Positions 18,194 through 28,110 of a DNA stretch of 64,000 nucleotides are shown here, piece by piece (within the stretch, counting starts at the first letter, position 1; each line of letters opens with the position of its first letter). The position numbers and the translations under genes are program-made. Origin of the DNA: Roseibium marinum (GTDB lineage: Bacteria > Pseudomonadota > Alphaproteobacteria > Rhizobiales > Stappiaceae); contig NZ_PPCN01000011.1 in NCBI RefSeq assembly GCF_002906165.1, positions 1 to 64,000 on the forward strand. Reading direction: 5' to 3'. The notes beneath the pieces are model-generated. The model did no database searches and was not told the DNA's origin. It was given only the letters and a program-made list of their open reading frames with translations.

Positions 18194-18820
18194 TCAGGCA
18201 TCAACCGCCTGCAGCAACGGGTGCCACTGGCCGCGGATCTCGTGGGAGCGCGCGTCGGAAAAATCGAAAACACCAGTCCCCGCGGCCGCATGACGGGCGT
18301 AAAGCACCCGATCGGAAATGCGGGCGAGAAGCGGAAAGCCTTTTGCGGCGAAGGTCTTTTCCAGATCGGCCACCTGAGTCGAGCGGCGGTTGATCCGGTT
18401 GGCAACCACAAAGATTTCCGCCTTGCCCTTGCGGACACGCTTGATGTCGGAAATACCGTCCAGGAACTTCAGGGTCGCATCCCAATCGAAGGCGGAGGCC
18501 AGAACCGGCACGATGATGTCGGAGGCCTCGGCAATGAGATTCCTGGCAAGTTCCGAACGCAGTCCGCCCGGGCCGTCGATCACGATGGCGTCCAGCTTCT
18601 TGTCCTTGTCGCCGATCGCTTCTTCCTTGGACCAGTTCAGGCCTTCGATCCTTGCAAGATTTTCCGGGCGGCGCCTGACCCAGGAAAGGCTGGATTTCTG
18701 GCGGTCCGCATCCGCCAGCGCGACATCATCGCCGCGCGCCGCGAGAGCCACCGCAAGATTCGTGGCGATCGTGGTCTTGCCGCATCCGCCCTTCGAATTC
18801 ACCATCAAAATCCTGCGCAT
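18194..18820 (-). CDS. ParA/MinD-like P-loop ATPase
   Basis: A 208-residue deviant-Walker ATPase. The N-terminal KGGCGKTT (residues 10-17) carries the signature lysine of the ParA/MinD superfamily, and the Walker B-like IVIDGPGG is near residue 80. There is no DNA-binding extension and no adjacent parB, so this is an orphan family member rather than the chromosome-segregation ParA. Such ATPases position proteins or DNA on a surface by nucleotide-dependent dimerisation. It sits between aspS and the divergent rnd; its specific cargo is unknown. Confidence 0.85.
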   Translation of the reverse strand: MRRILMVNSKGGCGKTTIATNLAVALAARGDDVALADADRQKSSLSWVRRRPENLARIEGLNWSKEEAIGDKDKKLDAIVIDGPGGLRSELARNLIAEASDIIVPVLASAFDWDATLKFLDGISDIKRVRKGKAEIFVVANRINRRSTQVADLEKTFAAKGFPLLARISDRVLYARHAAAGTGVFDFSDARSHEIRGQWHPLLQAVDA

Positions 18821-18967
18821 TTGTTCTCCCCGTTTCTATTTCATGTTCCGTCAGTCTGCCGCTTCAACATAGGCGCACTTATTGCGCCTTTTCAAGCGTT
18901 TCGGAATGTATTTTTTGCCATTTCGTGGCGACAAAGCGGCAGAACTCAGGTATAGCTTTCCGTCACC

Positions 18968-20152
18968 ATGCATGTGATTACAAAAACAAAAGACCTCGCC
19001 GCTGCCTGTCAGCGCCTTGCAGCCAACGACTATGTGACAGTGGACACGGAGTTTCTCCGTGAAACCACCTTCTGGCCCAAGCTCTGCGTGATTCAGATGG
19101 CCGGGCCGGAGTTGGCCTTTATCGTCGACGCCCTGTCCGAAGGGCTTGACCTTGAACCCTTTTTCGAACTGATGCGCGACGACAGTGTGACAAAGGTGTT
19201 CCACGCGGCGCGGCAGGACATAGAAATCGTCTATCACCTGGGCGGGCTCATCCCCGCGCCCCTGTTCGACACTCAGGTCGCCGCGATGGTCTGCGGTTTC
19301 GGCGATTCCATTTCCTACGATCAGCTGGTCTACAAGGTCACCGGTGCCCAGATCGACAAGTCGTCCCGCTTCACCGACTGGGCGCGGCGGCCGCTTACCG
19401 CCAAGCAGCTTGATTACGCGCTTGCCGATGTCACCCATCTGCGCGATGCCTATCAGTTCCTGAACGCCAATCTGGCGGAGCAGAACCGCAGCCACTGGGT
19501 ACAGGACGAGATGAAGGTTCTGACCTCCGTCACCACCTACCGCACGGATCCCGACCAGGCCTGGAAACGGCTGAAGCTCAGGGTGCGCAAGCCGATCGAA
19601 CTCGCCGTCATGATGGAAGTCGCCGCCTGGCGGGAGACAGAGGCGCAGGCGCGCAACGTTCCCAGAAGCCGGGTGATCAAGGACGACGCGATCTATGAGC
19701 TCGCCGCCCAGCAGCCCCAGGACACGGAAGCGCTCGCACGGCTGCGAACTGTCCCGCGCGGTTTTGAACGCTCCAAAACCGCCGACGAAATCCTGAGAAC
19801 CGTGAAACGCGCGCTGGAACTCCCCAAGGACAAGCTGCCCAGGCTGCCGAAGGGCCGGCAGGCGCCGGACGGCTCGGCCGCCGCGGTGGATCTTTTGAAA
19901 GTTCTGTTGAAACTTGTAAGCGAAGCCAACGGCGTTGCCGCGAAGGTGATCGCCACGGTCGACGATCTTGAAAAGATCGCCGCCGACGATGAAGCCGATG
20001 TTGCCGCGTTGAAAGGCTGGCGCCGGGAACTTTTCGGAGAGACCGCGCTGAAGCTCAAGCACGGCGAAGTCGCCCTCGCCTTCCGCGACCGGCAGATCGT
20101 GGCGCTCGATCAACCGGCTCAAGAGGATCTGGAAACACAAGCGGCGGAATAA
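18968..20152 (+). CDS. rnd: ribonuclease D
   Basis: A 394-residue DEDD-family 3'-5' exoribonuclease. Exo motif I is VDTEFLRE (Asp and Glu near residue 22), with further acidic motifs in VFHAARQDIEIV and ALADVTHLRDAY. One or two HRDC domains occupy the C-terminal half (for example MEVAAWRETEAQARNVPR). It trims tRNA and other structured RNA 3' ends with divalent metal. It diverges from the ParA-like gene and converges with ppx. Confidence 0.95.
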   Translation: MHVITKTKDLAAACQRLAANDYVTVDTEFLRETTFWPKLCVIQMAGPELAFIVDALSEGLDLEPFFELMRDDSVTKVFHAARQDIEIVYHLGGLIPAPLFDTQVAAMVCGFGDSISYDQLVYKVTGAQIDKSSRFTDWARRPLTAKQLDYALADVTHLRDAYQFLNANLAEQNRSHWVQDEMKVLTSVTTYRTDPDQAWKRLKLRVRKPIELAVMMEVAAWRETEAQARNVPRSRVIKDDAIYELAAQQPQDTEALARLRTVPRGFERSKTADEILRTVKRALELPKDKLPRLPKGRQAPDGSAAAVDLLKVLLKLVSEANGVAAKVIATVDDLEKIAADDEADVAALKGWRRELFGETALKLKHGEVALAFRDRQIVALDQPAQEDLETQAAE

Positions 20153-20178
20153 TGGTCTGGGGAAAGCCCTTCCTTGAC

Positions 20179-21699
20179 CTAACCTGCCCGCACAGTGACT
20201 GACGTCTCGATCGCCTTGCCAAGTTGGCTGACCCGCTTGCGCAGGCGTTCGCCGTCGAGCGCGGCGAGGTCCGTGCCGAGATCCAGCGTCAGGCCGTCTT
20301 CCGTCTTCGAAATGCCGACCTTCGGCAGAAGACCCGCCATCGAAGCGCTCAAAAGCGAGGCGACGCGCAAGGTTGCGCCCAGAACCTTGGCCCGAATCCG
20401 AAGACGATCCGTGAAAAGATGCTGGATGACCGGGGACAGCGCCCCTTCCCGCAGCCCCTCATGCCGGTAGAACACGGCCGCCGAAAGATAGGCGCGGCTG
20501 GCATGATCCAGCCCGACGAACGATGCGTTGGAAATAATGTTGAGGCTCTGCTCTCCCCGGTAATCCGGATGCGCCCGCCAGCCGATGTCCGACAGAAGAC
20601 AGGCGGCATGCCGCAGCCGGGTCTCGTTGGCGGTTTCCTCGATCTCCAGCTCCCTGAACAGCGCATCGGTCCACGCGATAAGCTCTTCGGCGTGGTCCGG
20701 TGAGCGGGCCCGCAGGATGCAGAGTTCGCGGGACGCTTCTATGACCGGATCGTGGTCCTGCATGCCCGCTGGCAGTTTCTCGTGCAGCAATCCCTCGCGA
20801 ACGCCGGTTGCGGAAAACACCAGACGCTCGGCCTTCATGGCGGTCAGCACCTGTTCCAGCACGACCGCGCCGACCGGCACCAGAGGGCGCCGCTGCTTGG
20901 AGACGACTTCGGACTGGTCGATGCCTTCGAGATTGGGCACGGCGATCTTCCGGCAGAACTCAATCGCCTCCTCCGCGCTGATTTCGTAGTTGTGCATCAC
21001 ATGCAAGGGATAATTATTCTGGATGAGATGGAGGCGGCCCAGGGAACGCCAGGTCCCGCCGACCGCGTAGAATGTCCGCTCTCCCGGCGCAAGGTCGGGC
21101 CAGTCATAACCCCTGAGCGCTTCTTCGGCGATTTTCTGGGCCTTGGACAGCTTGCCGTCGGCTTCTTCGGACAGGCGCAGGCCGCCTAGCGGGAATGTCG
21201 CACCGACACCTGGCACGCCTTGCGAGATTTCCACAAGTTCAAGGCTGCCTCCGCCCATGTCGCCGACAATGCCGCGCGGCTGCCAGAACCCGGCGATCAC
21301 CCCGAGGGCGGAATAATAGGCTTCCTCGCCACCGTCCAGAATGCGGACCGGCGCATCCAGAAACGCTTCCACCTGACGGACAAATGCCGGCCCGTTCTCG
21401 GAATCCCGCGCGGCGGCGGTCGCGACGATATAGAGTTCCTTGCAGCCGGTATGCTCAATCAGCGCCTTGAACCGCGCCAGCTCACCGAGCGCCAGGTTGA
21501 CCGAATCCTCCGCCATGCGTCCGGTCGCCGCAACGCCCCGGCCAAGTCCGGCAAGCAGCTTCTCGTTAAAGAGCATGGTCGGCGTGCGGGCAAGGCGTTC
21601 ATAAATCACCAGGCGCACGGAATTTGAGCCGATGTCCACGACTGCGACCGGTCCGGACCCGTTGAGACGACCGCGGGCCGGCTTGAACTGGCGTGTCAT
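20179..21699 (-). CDS. ppx: exopolyphosphatase (Ppx/GppA family)
   Basis: A 506-residue ASKHA-fold phosphatase. The N-terminal phosphate loop VDIGSNSVRLV (about 21-31) and the second loop GDMGGGSLELVEI are intact, and an HD-like helical C-terminal domain completes the usual length. It releases phosphate from polyphosphate ends and may also act on pppGpp. The ATG is only one base after the ppk stop, so it is co-transcribed with the enzyme making its substrate. Polyphosphate turnover is thus encoded in one operon. Confidence 0.95.
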   Translation of the reverse strand: MTRQFKPARGRLNGSGPVAVVDIGSNSVRLVIYERLARTPTMLFNEKLLAGLGRGVAATGRMAEDSVNLALGELARFKALIEHTGCKELYIVATAAARDSENGPAFVRQVEAFLDAPVRILDGGEEAYYSALGVIAGFWQPRGIVGDMGGGSLELVEISQGVPGVGATFPLGGLRLSEEADGKLSKAQKIAEEALRGYDWPDLAPGERTFYAVGGTWRSLGRLHLIQNNYPLHVMHNYEISAEEAIEFCRKIAVPNLEGIDQSEVVSKQRRPLVPVGAVVLEQVLTAMKAERLVFSATGVREGLLHEKLPAGMQDHDPVIEASRELCILRARSPDHAEELIAWTDALFRELEIEETANETRLRHAACLLSDIGWRAHPDYRGEQSLNIISNASFVGLDHASRAYLSAAVFYRHEGLREGALSPVIQHLFTDRLRIRAKVLGATLRVASLLSASMAGLLPKVGISKTEDGLTLDLGTDLAALDGERLRKRVSQLGKAIETSVTVRAG

Positions 21700-21700
21700 G

Positions 21701-23935
21701 CTAACCTCGTTTTTGCCGTTTCAGGAACGGCTTTGGCCGATCGCTCTTCAGGGATTTGCCACGCCCCGACAAGGATGGATTGGTCATGAAATACCGGTGG
21801 GCATTGAACGCTTCCTCGTTTGCACCCGGCAGAATCCGCTCGTGACTGCCATCGGCAAGAATCCGCCAGCTTTGCTGATTGTCCTTGAGATTGGCGACCA
21901 TGATCTGGTCAAGCACCTGCTCGTGCACCGTCGGCGTCAGCAGCGGCGCCAGAACCTCGACGCGGCGGTCGATATTGCGCGGCATGAGATCCGCCGAACC
22001 GATATAGACATGAGCTTTCGGGGACGGCAGGCCATGACCGTTGCCGAAGCAGTAGATGCGCGAATGTTCCAGAAACCGCCCGACGATGGATTTGACCCGG
22101 ATGTTCTCCGACAGTCCGGCTATGCCCGGACGCAAACAGCAGATACCGCGGATGATAAGATCGATCTGCACGCCTGCCTGACTGGCCCGGTAGAGCGCGT
22201 CGATGATCTCCGGATCGACGAGTGAATTCATCTTCATCCAGATCTGCGCCGGTCTGCCGTCTTTCACATGCGCGATCTCGGCCTCGGTCAGCTCCAGCAC
22301 GCGCCTGCGCAAGTTCACCGGCGAAACAAGAAGATTGTTAAGCTCGGCCGGCTCAGCGTATCCGGTGATGTAGTTGAAAACCCGCGCCGCGTCTTCCGCG
22401 ATGCCCGGATCGTCGGTGAAAAAGGACAGGTCCTCGTAGATCCGCGCCGTGATCGGGTGATAGTTGCCGGTGCCGATATGGCAATAGGTCTTCAACTGGC
22501 CCTGCTCGCGCTTGATGACCATGGAGAGTTTCGAATGGGTCTTCAGCTCGATGAAGCCGAAGACCACCTGCACGCCGGCGCGCTCAAGGTCGCGTGCCCA
22601 TTTGATATTGGCCTCTTCGTCGAAGCGCGCCTTCAGTTCCACCAGCGCGGTGACCGATTTGCCGGCCTCGGCCGCCTCGGCCAGCGCCTTGACGATCGGG
22701 CTGTCGTTGGACGTCCGGTAAAGCGTCTGCTTGATCGCGACGACATCTGGATCGCGGGCGGCCTGACGCAGATACTGTACGACCACGTCGAACGATTCGT
22801 AAGGGTGATGGACAATGATGTCCTTCTGGTGGATCGCCGCCAGACAATCACCGCCATGTTCGCGGATCCGCTCCGGAAACCTGGCCGTATAGGGCTCGAA
22901 TTTCAGGTCGGGCCGTTCCAGATCGACGATCTGCGACAGGTTGTTCAGCGCCAGCAACCCATTTGCCAGGAAGATCTCGTTCTCGCGCACCTGAAGAGCT
23001 TCGGCCACGAAATCGCGCAAGGCCGGCGGGGTCGTGTCCTGAATTTCCAGGCGGATCACGGAACCCCGGCGGCGGCGTTTTAGCGCGCTTTCGAAAAGAC
23101 GGACCAGGTCTTCCGCTTCTTCCTCGATTTCAAGGTCGCTGTCGCGGATCACCCGAAACGCGCCCTTGCCGCGGATCTGGTAGCCCGGAAACAGCCGCCC
23201 GATGAAGAGACTGACGACCCGTTCGATCGCGATGAAGCGGGCGGTGCTGCCGCCGCTGACGGGCAATTGCACAAACCGATCGACCTGGTTGGGAATCCTG
23301 AGCAGCGCGATCATGCCGCGTCCGCCGGACGTCGGGACCAGCTCGAAAACGATGGAAAAGCCCAGATTGGGAATGAACGGGAACGGATGGGCCGGATCGA
23401 TCGCGAGCGGCGTCAGGACCGGAAACACATAGGCGAGGAAATAGTCCTTCAGCCAGGCCCGGTCATTGTCATCCAGCGTATCGCCCTTGAGAATCTCGAT
23501 GCCCTTGTCGACGATATCGTGGCGCAGTTCGCCCCAGATCTCCTGCTGGGAGGCCTGCAACTCCCGCACGGCCTCACTGATTTTCTGAAGCTGTTCGGAC
23601 GGGGTCAGGCCGTCATCGGACAGGTTCATGACTTCGGCCCGGTGCTGGCCGCGCAGACCGGCGACGCGCACCATGAAGAATTCGTCGAGATTGTTGGCGG
23701 AGATCGACAGGAAACGGATGCGTTCCAGCAGCGGATGGCTCTCGTTCATCGCCTCTTCAAGGACCCGGCGGTTGAACTGCAGCCAGGAGAGTTCCCGGTT
23801 CATGAAGCGGGCCGGAGAAGTCGCCAGGCCGGTGCCGTGGTCTTCGGAGCGATCAGCGGACTTCTGGTCCGCCGTATCGGCAGCGGAACCAGGAGAAGGA
23901 GGCGAAATGTTAGAAAGATCAGAGGTTTGGTTCAT
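21701..23935 (-). CDS. ppk1: polyphosphate kinase 1
   Basis: About 744 residues from this ATG. The N-terminal domain starts [12 protein letters not shown]; the catalytic region has the phosphohistidine motif [10 protein letters not shown] (matching E. coli His435), CHIGTGNYH and the second conserved histidine in [13 protein letters not shown]. It polymerises the gamma phosphate of ATP into polyphosphate at the inner membrane face. Three in-frame ATGs (23983, 23959, 23935) are possible and none has a strong ribosome-binding site. It lies between hdaA and ppx in one minus-strand operon. Confidence 0.95.
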   Translation of the reverse strand: MNQTSDLSNISPPSPGSAADTADQKSADRSEDHGTGLATSPARFMNRELSWLQFNRRVLEEAMNESHPLLERIRFLSISANNLDEFFMVRVAGLRGQHRAEVMNLSDDGLTPSEQLQKISEAVRELQASQQEIWGELRHDIVDKGIEILKGDTLDDNDRAWLKDYFLAYVFPVLTPLAIDPAHPFPFIPNLGFSIVFELVPTSGGRGMIALLRIPNQVDRFVQLPVSGGSTARFIAIERVVSLFIGRLFPGYQIRGKGAFRVIRDSDLEIEEEAEDLVRLFESALKRRRRGSVIRLEIQDTTPPALRDFVAEALQVRENEIFLANGLLALNNLSQIVDLERPDLKFEPYTARFPERIREHGGDCLAAIHQKDIIVHHPYESFDVVVQYLRQAARDPDVVAIKQTLYRTSNDSPIVKALAEAAEAGKSVTALVELKARFDEEANIKWARDLERAGVQVVFGFIELKTHSKLSMVIKREQGQLKTYCHIGTGNYHPITARIYEDLSFFTDDPGIAEDAARVFNYITGYAEPAELNNLLVSPVNLRRRVLELTEAEIAHVKDGRPAQIWMKMNSLVDPEIIDALYRASQAGVQIDLIIRGICCLRPGIAGLSENIRVKSIVGRFLEHSRIYCFGNGHGLPSPKAHVYIGSADLMPRNIDRRVEVLAPLLTPTVHEQVLDQIMVANLKDNQQSWRILADGSHERILPGANEEAFNAHRYFMTNPSLSGRGKSLKSDRPKPFLKRQKRG

Positions 23936-24056
23936 CGCATCATTCTTTCTACCGGCCATTTCAGCTGGAGCTGGAATATCCATCCCGCCCAGTTGGAGCG
24001 GTCCCTAGCATGGACTCCCGAGCACGCAAATGACAGTCCCTTGGCAAATTCGCCAA

Positions 24057-24737
24057 TCACGCGCCTTTATGCACATTTTCAAGAACGCGGCCGGCCAGCG
24101 GCTTGGTAATCCCGACCCGGCCGGCCAGCGCTTCCCGGTCGATCGCCTCCACCGCGCGCATGGCAACCTCCAGCGAACGTTCCATGCGGACGACGAGATA
24201 GTCCACCACGCCGATATCGATGGAAATCTGCCGGTCGGCGAAGAGTTTCACCAGAACCCGGCGCAACAGATCGTCATCGGGTTCCAGAATTTCCACGGGT
24301 GTGGCGGCGCGCAGTCGCGACATGAGATCGGGAAGCGCGATGTTCCAGCTTGCCGGCCAGGTGCGGCTGGTGATCAGGACGGTTCGATCCGCCTGCCGGG
24401 CCGCGTTCAGCAGGTGAAACAGCGCGGTGTCGTCCACACCACGATGGGCGTCCTCGACAATCACCGCCGGGGACGCCACCAGAATTTCGACGGCGGTTTC
24501 CCTCAGATCCTTCGCGGCGATGACAGCCGCTCCGGTTTCCTCCTGGAAAGCCCCGACGAGATGTGTCTTGCCCGATCCGACCGGTCCGGCCAGCACCACC
24601 ACCGGCGAGGGCCAATCCGGCCAGCGGTCCAGTAGCTCAAATGCCGCCCGGTTCGAACCGCCCACCAGATAATCCTCACGGCTGAGCGCCGCTTCATGCG
24701 GCAGGTCTAACGGCAGTTGGCGCGGTGGTTCCGCCAT
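24057..24737 (-). CDS. hdaA: DnaA regulatory inactivator HdaA
   Basis: A 226-residue AAA+ protein related to DnaA domains but lacking the DNA-binding domain. The sliding-clamp-binding motif QLPLDL lies at residues 7-12, Walker A GPVGSGKT at 51-58 and Walker B VIVEDA at about 92-97. Hda-type proteins bind the replication clamp and stimulate ATP hydrolysis by DnaA, preventing reinitiation. The place between the AI-2E-type transporter and ppk, near purM, is the usual alphaproteobacterial location. ATG 24737 is 12 bases after the upstream gene. Confidence 0.93.
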   Translation of the reverse strand: MAEPPRQLPLDLPHEAALSREDYLVGGSNRAAFELLDRWPDWPSPVVVLAGPVGSGKTHLVGAFQEETGAAVIAAKDLRETAVEILVASPAVIVEDAHRGVDDTALFHLLNAARQADRTVLITSRTWPASWNIALPDLMSRLRAATPVEILEPDDDLLRRVLVKLFADRQISIDIGVVDYLVVRMERSLEVAMRAVEAIDREALAGRVGITKPLAGRVLENVHKGA

Positions 24738-24748
24738 GGGTCTTATAC

Positions 24749-25846
24749 TTACTCTTCTACTCTGTCTTCCGGGACCGGTGCCGGTCGGCCGGTTCCCCGG
24801 TATACGGGGCTTGCTAGGTACTGCCTAAGGGCGAAGCGCGCAAGCACGCCGATCATCGCAGCGGCCGGAACCGCGATCAACATCCCCACAAATCCAAAGA
24901 GATATCCGAAGGCGAAGAGGGCGAACATCAGGGTCACCGGATGAAGGCCCGTGCTGTCCCCGACGAGCTTCGGCTGGAGAATGTTTCCTTCCAGAAACTG
25001 GCCGACGGCGAAAATCGCCGCAACGGCGACGATCCATGGCCAGTCGGGCCAGAACTGCACAAGCGCCACACCGACGGAAATCACAAGACCAAGGCCGGCG
25101 CCGACAAACGGGATAAAACTGACCAGTCCGGCGCCCATGCCGATCAGGAGGCCGAAATTGAGCCCCACCACTGCCAGCGAGACCGCGTAAAACGTCCCGA
25201 GTATGAGGCAGACGGATACTTGGCCGCGCACGAAGCCGGCGACGGCCGCATCCATTTCCGCGGCAAGTTCGCGGATCTGAGCGAGGTGCTCGCGTGGCAG
25301 CCAGCTGTCGATACGCCTGACCATTCGGTCCCAGTCCAGCAGCAGATAAAAGGCGACCACCGGCGTGATGACGAACAGGGAAAGGATCGACAGCAGCGCC
25401 TGACCGCCGCTCCACAGCGACTGGGCCAGCTTGCCGACGAAGGACGCGCCCTGCCCGATCAGATTCGACATGGTCGCCTGCAGGTCGTCGGCATCGATGC
25501 CTGCGGCGGTGGCGAGCCCGGATCCGAGGTTCTTCGACAGGAGGCCCTGGAGCTTTTGGACAAGATCGGGAAAATTCTCCAGGAACTTGGCCAGCTGATT
25601 GCCGAGTACCGGCAGCAGGAGAACGAAAAAAAGCACCAGAATGAAGATGAAGGCCAGGAGGATGGTGAGCGTTGCCCACATCCGCCCTATGCCGATCTTT
25701 TCCAGCCGGTCGCAGACCGGGTCGAGCAGATAGGCAACCGCCATGCCGGCGACAAAAGGCAGAAGCACGCCGGAAAACACATAGAGAAAGGCGCAGAACA
25801 CAGCCAGGGACAGCAGCCAGAATTGGACCTGACGGTGAAGGGTCAT
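24749..25846 (-). CDS. AI-2E family transporter (PerM/TqsA-like)
   Basis: A 365-residue inner-membrane protein with about seven to eight hydrophobic helices, two of them at the N-terminus (FWLLSLAVFCAFLYV onward), and the conserved C-terminal GSFIPFVGAG-like segment, here VSFIPFVGAGLGLVIS. Members export autoinducer-2 or act as ion/proton antiporters; the substrate here is unknown. ATG 25846 follows AAGGAGCC and was preferred to an upstream frame extension. It heads the operon with hdaA, ppk and ppx and diverges from purM. Confidence 0.9.
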   Translation of the reverse strand: MTLHRQVQFWLLSLAVFCAFLYVFSGVLLPFVAGMAVAYLLDPVCDRLEKIGIGRMWATLTILLAFIFILVLFFVLLLPVLGNQLAKFLENFPDLVQKLQGLLSKNLGSGLATAAGIDADDLQATMSNLIGQGASFVGKLAQSLWSGGQALLSILSLFVITPVVAFYLLLDWDRMVRRIDSWLPREHLAQIRELAAEMDAAVAGFVRGQVSVCLILGTFYAVSLAVVGLNFGLLIGMGAGLVSFIPFVGAGLGLVISVGVALVQFWPDWPWIVAVAAIFAVGQFLEGNILQPKLVGDSTGLHPVTLMFALFAFGYLFGFVGMLIAVPAAAMIGVLARFALRQYLASPVYRGTGRPAPVPEDRVEE

Positions 25847-26070
25847 AATTGGCTCCTTGTAACAAAGGGTCGGAAAAACTGGTCCTGACCAGCACATGGG
25901 ATCAAACCCGTGTTTCGGTCAAGCCCGTCGGCGGGTTTCGGTTGGGGTGCGGATGCTGCCTCCGGCTATCGGCAACGGGGCGGCGAGAGACGGTCTGCCC
26001 TCTTGTTTTCCGAGGCACCAGACTGTAAGCCGCGTGGCACAGCCAAACGCACGAAGTCCCGGAGCGCCCC

Positions 26071-27162
26071 ATGAGCCAGACCACCCCGCCCAGCAATGGC
26101 CTGACCTACGCGGATGCCGGTGTTGATATCGACGCCGGAAACGAACTGGTGAACCGCATCAAACCTCTGGTCAAGGCGACTTCCCGGCCGGGCGCGGACA
26201 GCGACATCGGCGGGTTCGGCGGTCTGTTCGATCTCAAGGGCGCCGGATTTACCGACCCGGTCCTGGTGGCCGCCAATGACGGTGTCGGCACCAAGCTGAA
26301 AATCGCCATTGAAACAGGCCAGCACCGTACCGTGGGGATCGACCTTGTGGCCATGTGCGTCAACGATCTCGTGGTCCAGGGCGCCGAGCCGCTGTTCTTC
26401 CTCGACTATTTCGCCACCGGCGCGCTGGATGTCGATACCGCGACCGACGTGGTCGCGGGCATCGCGGACGGCTGCAAGCTGGCGGGCGCCGCGCTGATCG
26501 GCGGCGAGACCGCCGAAATGCCCGGCATGTATGTACAAGGCGACTACGACCTTGCGGGCTTTTCCGTCGGCGCGGTCGAACGCGGCGCGATCCTGCCGCG
26601 CAAGGATGTGGCCGAAGGCGATGTGCTGCTTGGCCTTGCCTCCTCCGGCGTCCACTCCAACGGCTATTCCATGGTCCGCAAGATCGTCGAGCTCTCCGGC
26701 CTCACCTGGTCCGATACCGCCCCGTTCGACAGCGGCAAGTCGCTGGGCGAAGCGCTGATGGTGCCGACACGGATCTACGTCAAATCGCTTCTGGCCGCGC
26801 TCAAGCAAACCTCCGGCATCAAGGCGCTTGCCCATATCACCGGCGGCGGCTTGACGGAAAACCTGCCGCGCGTGCTGCCGGACAGCTGCTCGGCGCGGAT
26901 CGACCTTGCACGCATAAGCGTCCCCGCCGTCTTCGGCTGGCTGGCGGAAACCGGCGGTGTCGCGCAAGCCGAATTGCTGCGCACCTTCAACTGCGGCATC
27001 GGCATGGTGGCGGTTGTCTCCGAAGACGAAGCGGAAGCGGTATCCAGTGTCCTGAGGGACGCCGGCGAAACGGTGACGGCGATCGGCCGCATCGAAGCGG
27101 CGGGCGCTGCTCCCGTACTCTTCGACAACAGCCTGACTATTTCCGCGGGCCTTTCAAAATGA
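26071..27162 (+). CDS. purM: phosphoribosylformylglycinamidine cyclo-ligase (AIR synthetase)
   Basis: A 363-residue PurM. The N-terminal [12 protein letters not shown], glycine-rich [17 protein letters not shown] and the ATP-binding [13 protein letters not shown] are all present at the expected spacing. It closes formylglycinamidine ribonucleotide to aminoimidazole ribonucleotide using ATP, step five of de novo purine synthesis. Its stop overlaps the purN start by four bases (ATGA), so the two are translationally coupled. Confidence 0.97.
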   Translation: MSQTTPPSNGLTYADAGVDIDAGNELVNRIKPLVKATSRPGADSDIGGFGGLFDLKGAGFTDPVLVAANDGVGTKLKIAIETGQHRTVGIDLVAMCVNDLVVQGAEPLFFLDYFATGALDVDTATDVVAGIADGCKLAGAALIGGETAEMPGMYVQGDYDLAGFSVGAVERGAILPRKDVAEGDVLLGLASSGVHSNGYSMVRKIVELSGLTWSDTAPFDSGKSLGEALMVPTRIYVKSLLAALKQTSGIKALAHITGGGLTENLPRVLPDSCSARIDLARISVPAVFGWLAETGGVAQAELLRTFNCGIGMVAVVSEDEAEAVSSVLRDAGETVTAIGRIEAAGAAPVLFDNSLTISAGLSK

Positions 27163-27806
27163 CACGCAGGAAGACCGCCATCCTGATCTCCGGACGCGGC
27201 TCCAACATGAGCGCGCTGATTTCGGCGGCAATGCAGCCGGAGTATCCGGCGGAAATCGCCCTGGTGCTCTCCAACCGGCCGGACGCTCAGGGACTTGAGC
27301 GGGCCGCCGATCTCGGGATCGCGACCGCCGTGGTCGATCACAAGGAGTTCGCCGGAGACAGGGAAGCCTTCGAGCGGCAGCTGGACGCGGTCTTGAGGGA
27401 GCACCGCATCGAATTCGTCGCCCTCGCCGGCTTCATGCGCATCCTGACGCCGTTCCTGGTGGGAGCCTGGTCGAACCGGATGATCAACATTCATCCAGCC
27501 CTCCTGCCCTCCTTCAAGGGCCTGGCCACCCATGAGCGCGCACTGGAGGAAGGCGTCAAGCTTCACGGCGCAACTGTCCATTTCGTTTCAGCGGAAATGG
27601 ACGACGGTCCGATCATCATCCAGGGCGCCGTACCGGTGCTCGACACCGACACCCCGGATACACTTGCCGCGCGCGTTCTGGAGTTAGAGCACAAGATCTA
27701 TCCGAAGGCCCTGGCGCTGGTTGCCGGTGGCAAGGCCCGGGTCGCAGGTGCGCGCGTGACGGGCGGCGGATGTGAGACGGAGCCTGGCGACCTGGTGTGG
27801 CCCTGA
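27159..27806 (+). CDS. purN: phosphoribosylglycinamide formyltransferase
   Basis: A 215-residue PurN. It starts with SGRGSNM and carries the catalytic [12 protein letters not shown] (Asn and His) and the aspartate in MDDGPIIIQ. It transfers a formyl group from 10-formyltetrahydrofolate to GAR, step three of purine synthesis. The start overlaps the end of purM; upstream open frame has no similarity. Folate supply connects it functionally with the cyclo-ligase gene at 29.2 kb, although they are not co-transcribed. Confidence 0.97.
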   Translation: MTRRKTAILISGRGSNMSALISAAMQPEYPAEIALVLSNRPDAQGLERAADLGIATAVVDHKEFAGDREAFERQLDAVLREHRIEFVALAGFMRILTPFLVGAWSNRMINIHPALLPSFKGLATHERALEEGVKLHGATVHFVSAEMDDGPIIIQGAVPVLDTDTPDTLAARVLELEHKIYPKALALVAGGKARVAGARVTGGGCETEPGDLVWP

Positions 27807-28110
27807 CACGGACAGGCGAAATCCCAAGCGCGCATCCTGACACGAAAGCACCCTGCGCCCGGTTGAACGCAGGGGGCTCCTGCATTTCCGCAACGTAGAC
27901 CCTTGCCCGCAACCGGTTTTTTCCTTCGGACAGCGCACGGCAAACCGATTGCGGATCTGCATATAATCCCATGCACGTTTGGCCTTACGAATGCAGCCCC
28001 CATCGTCAGGCCGAGATTGCCGGACTGACGTTGCCAGGAAAGAAAGCGCACCGGGAAGAAATCTGCCAGTATCATCGGCACCTCGGGCCACGATTGAACG
28101 GACAACAGCC
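27807..28110. other. gene-free stretch after purN
   Basis: This 304-bp stretch has no convincing gene. A seven-base stem (CCCTGCG with CGCAGGG, 27851-27874) lies 45 bp after purN but has no T-tract, so it is at best a weak terminator. The promoter of the following dehydrogenase gene must also lie here; I could not place it confidently. Confidence 0.5.

Noticed and set aside
16272-18293. Long plus-strand open frame opposite aspS
   Set aside because: Antisense to aspS, no recognisable motif; explained by high third-position GC.
18851-20140. 429-codon minus-strand frame opposite rnd
   Set aside because: Antisense shadow of a conserved gene with no family features.
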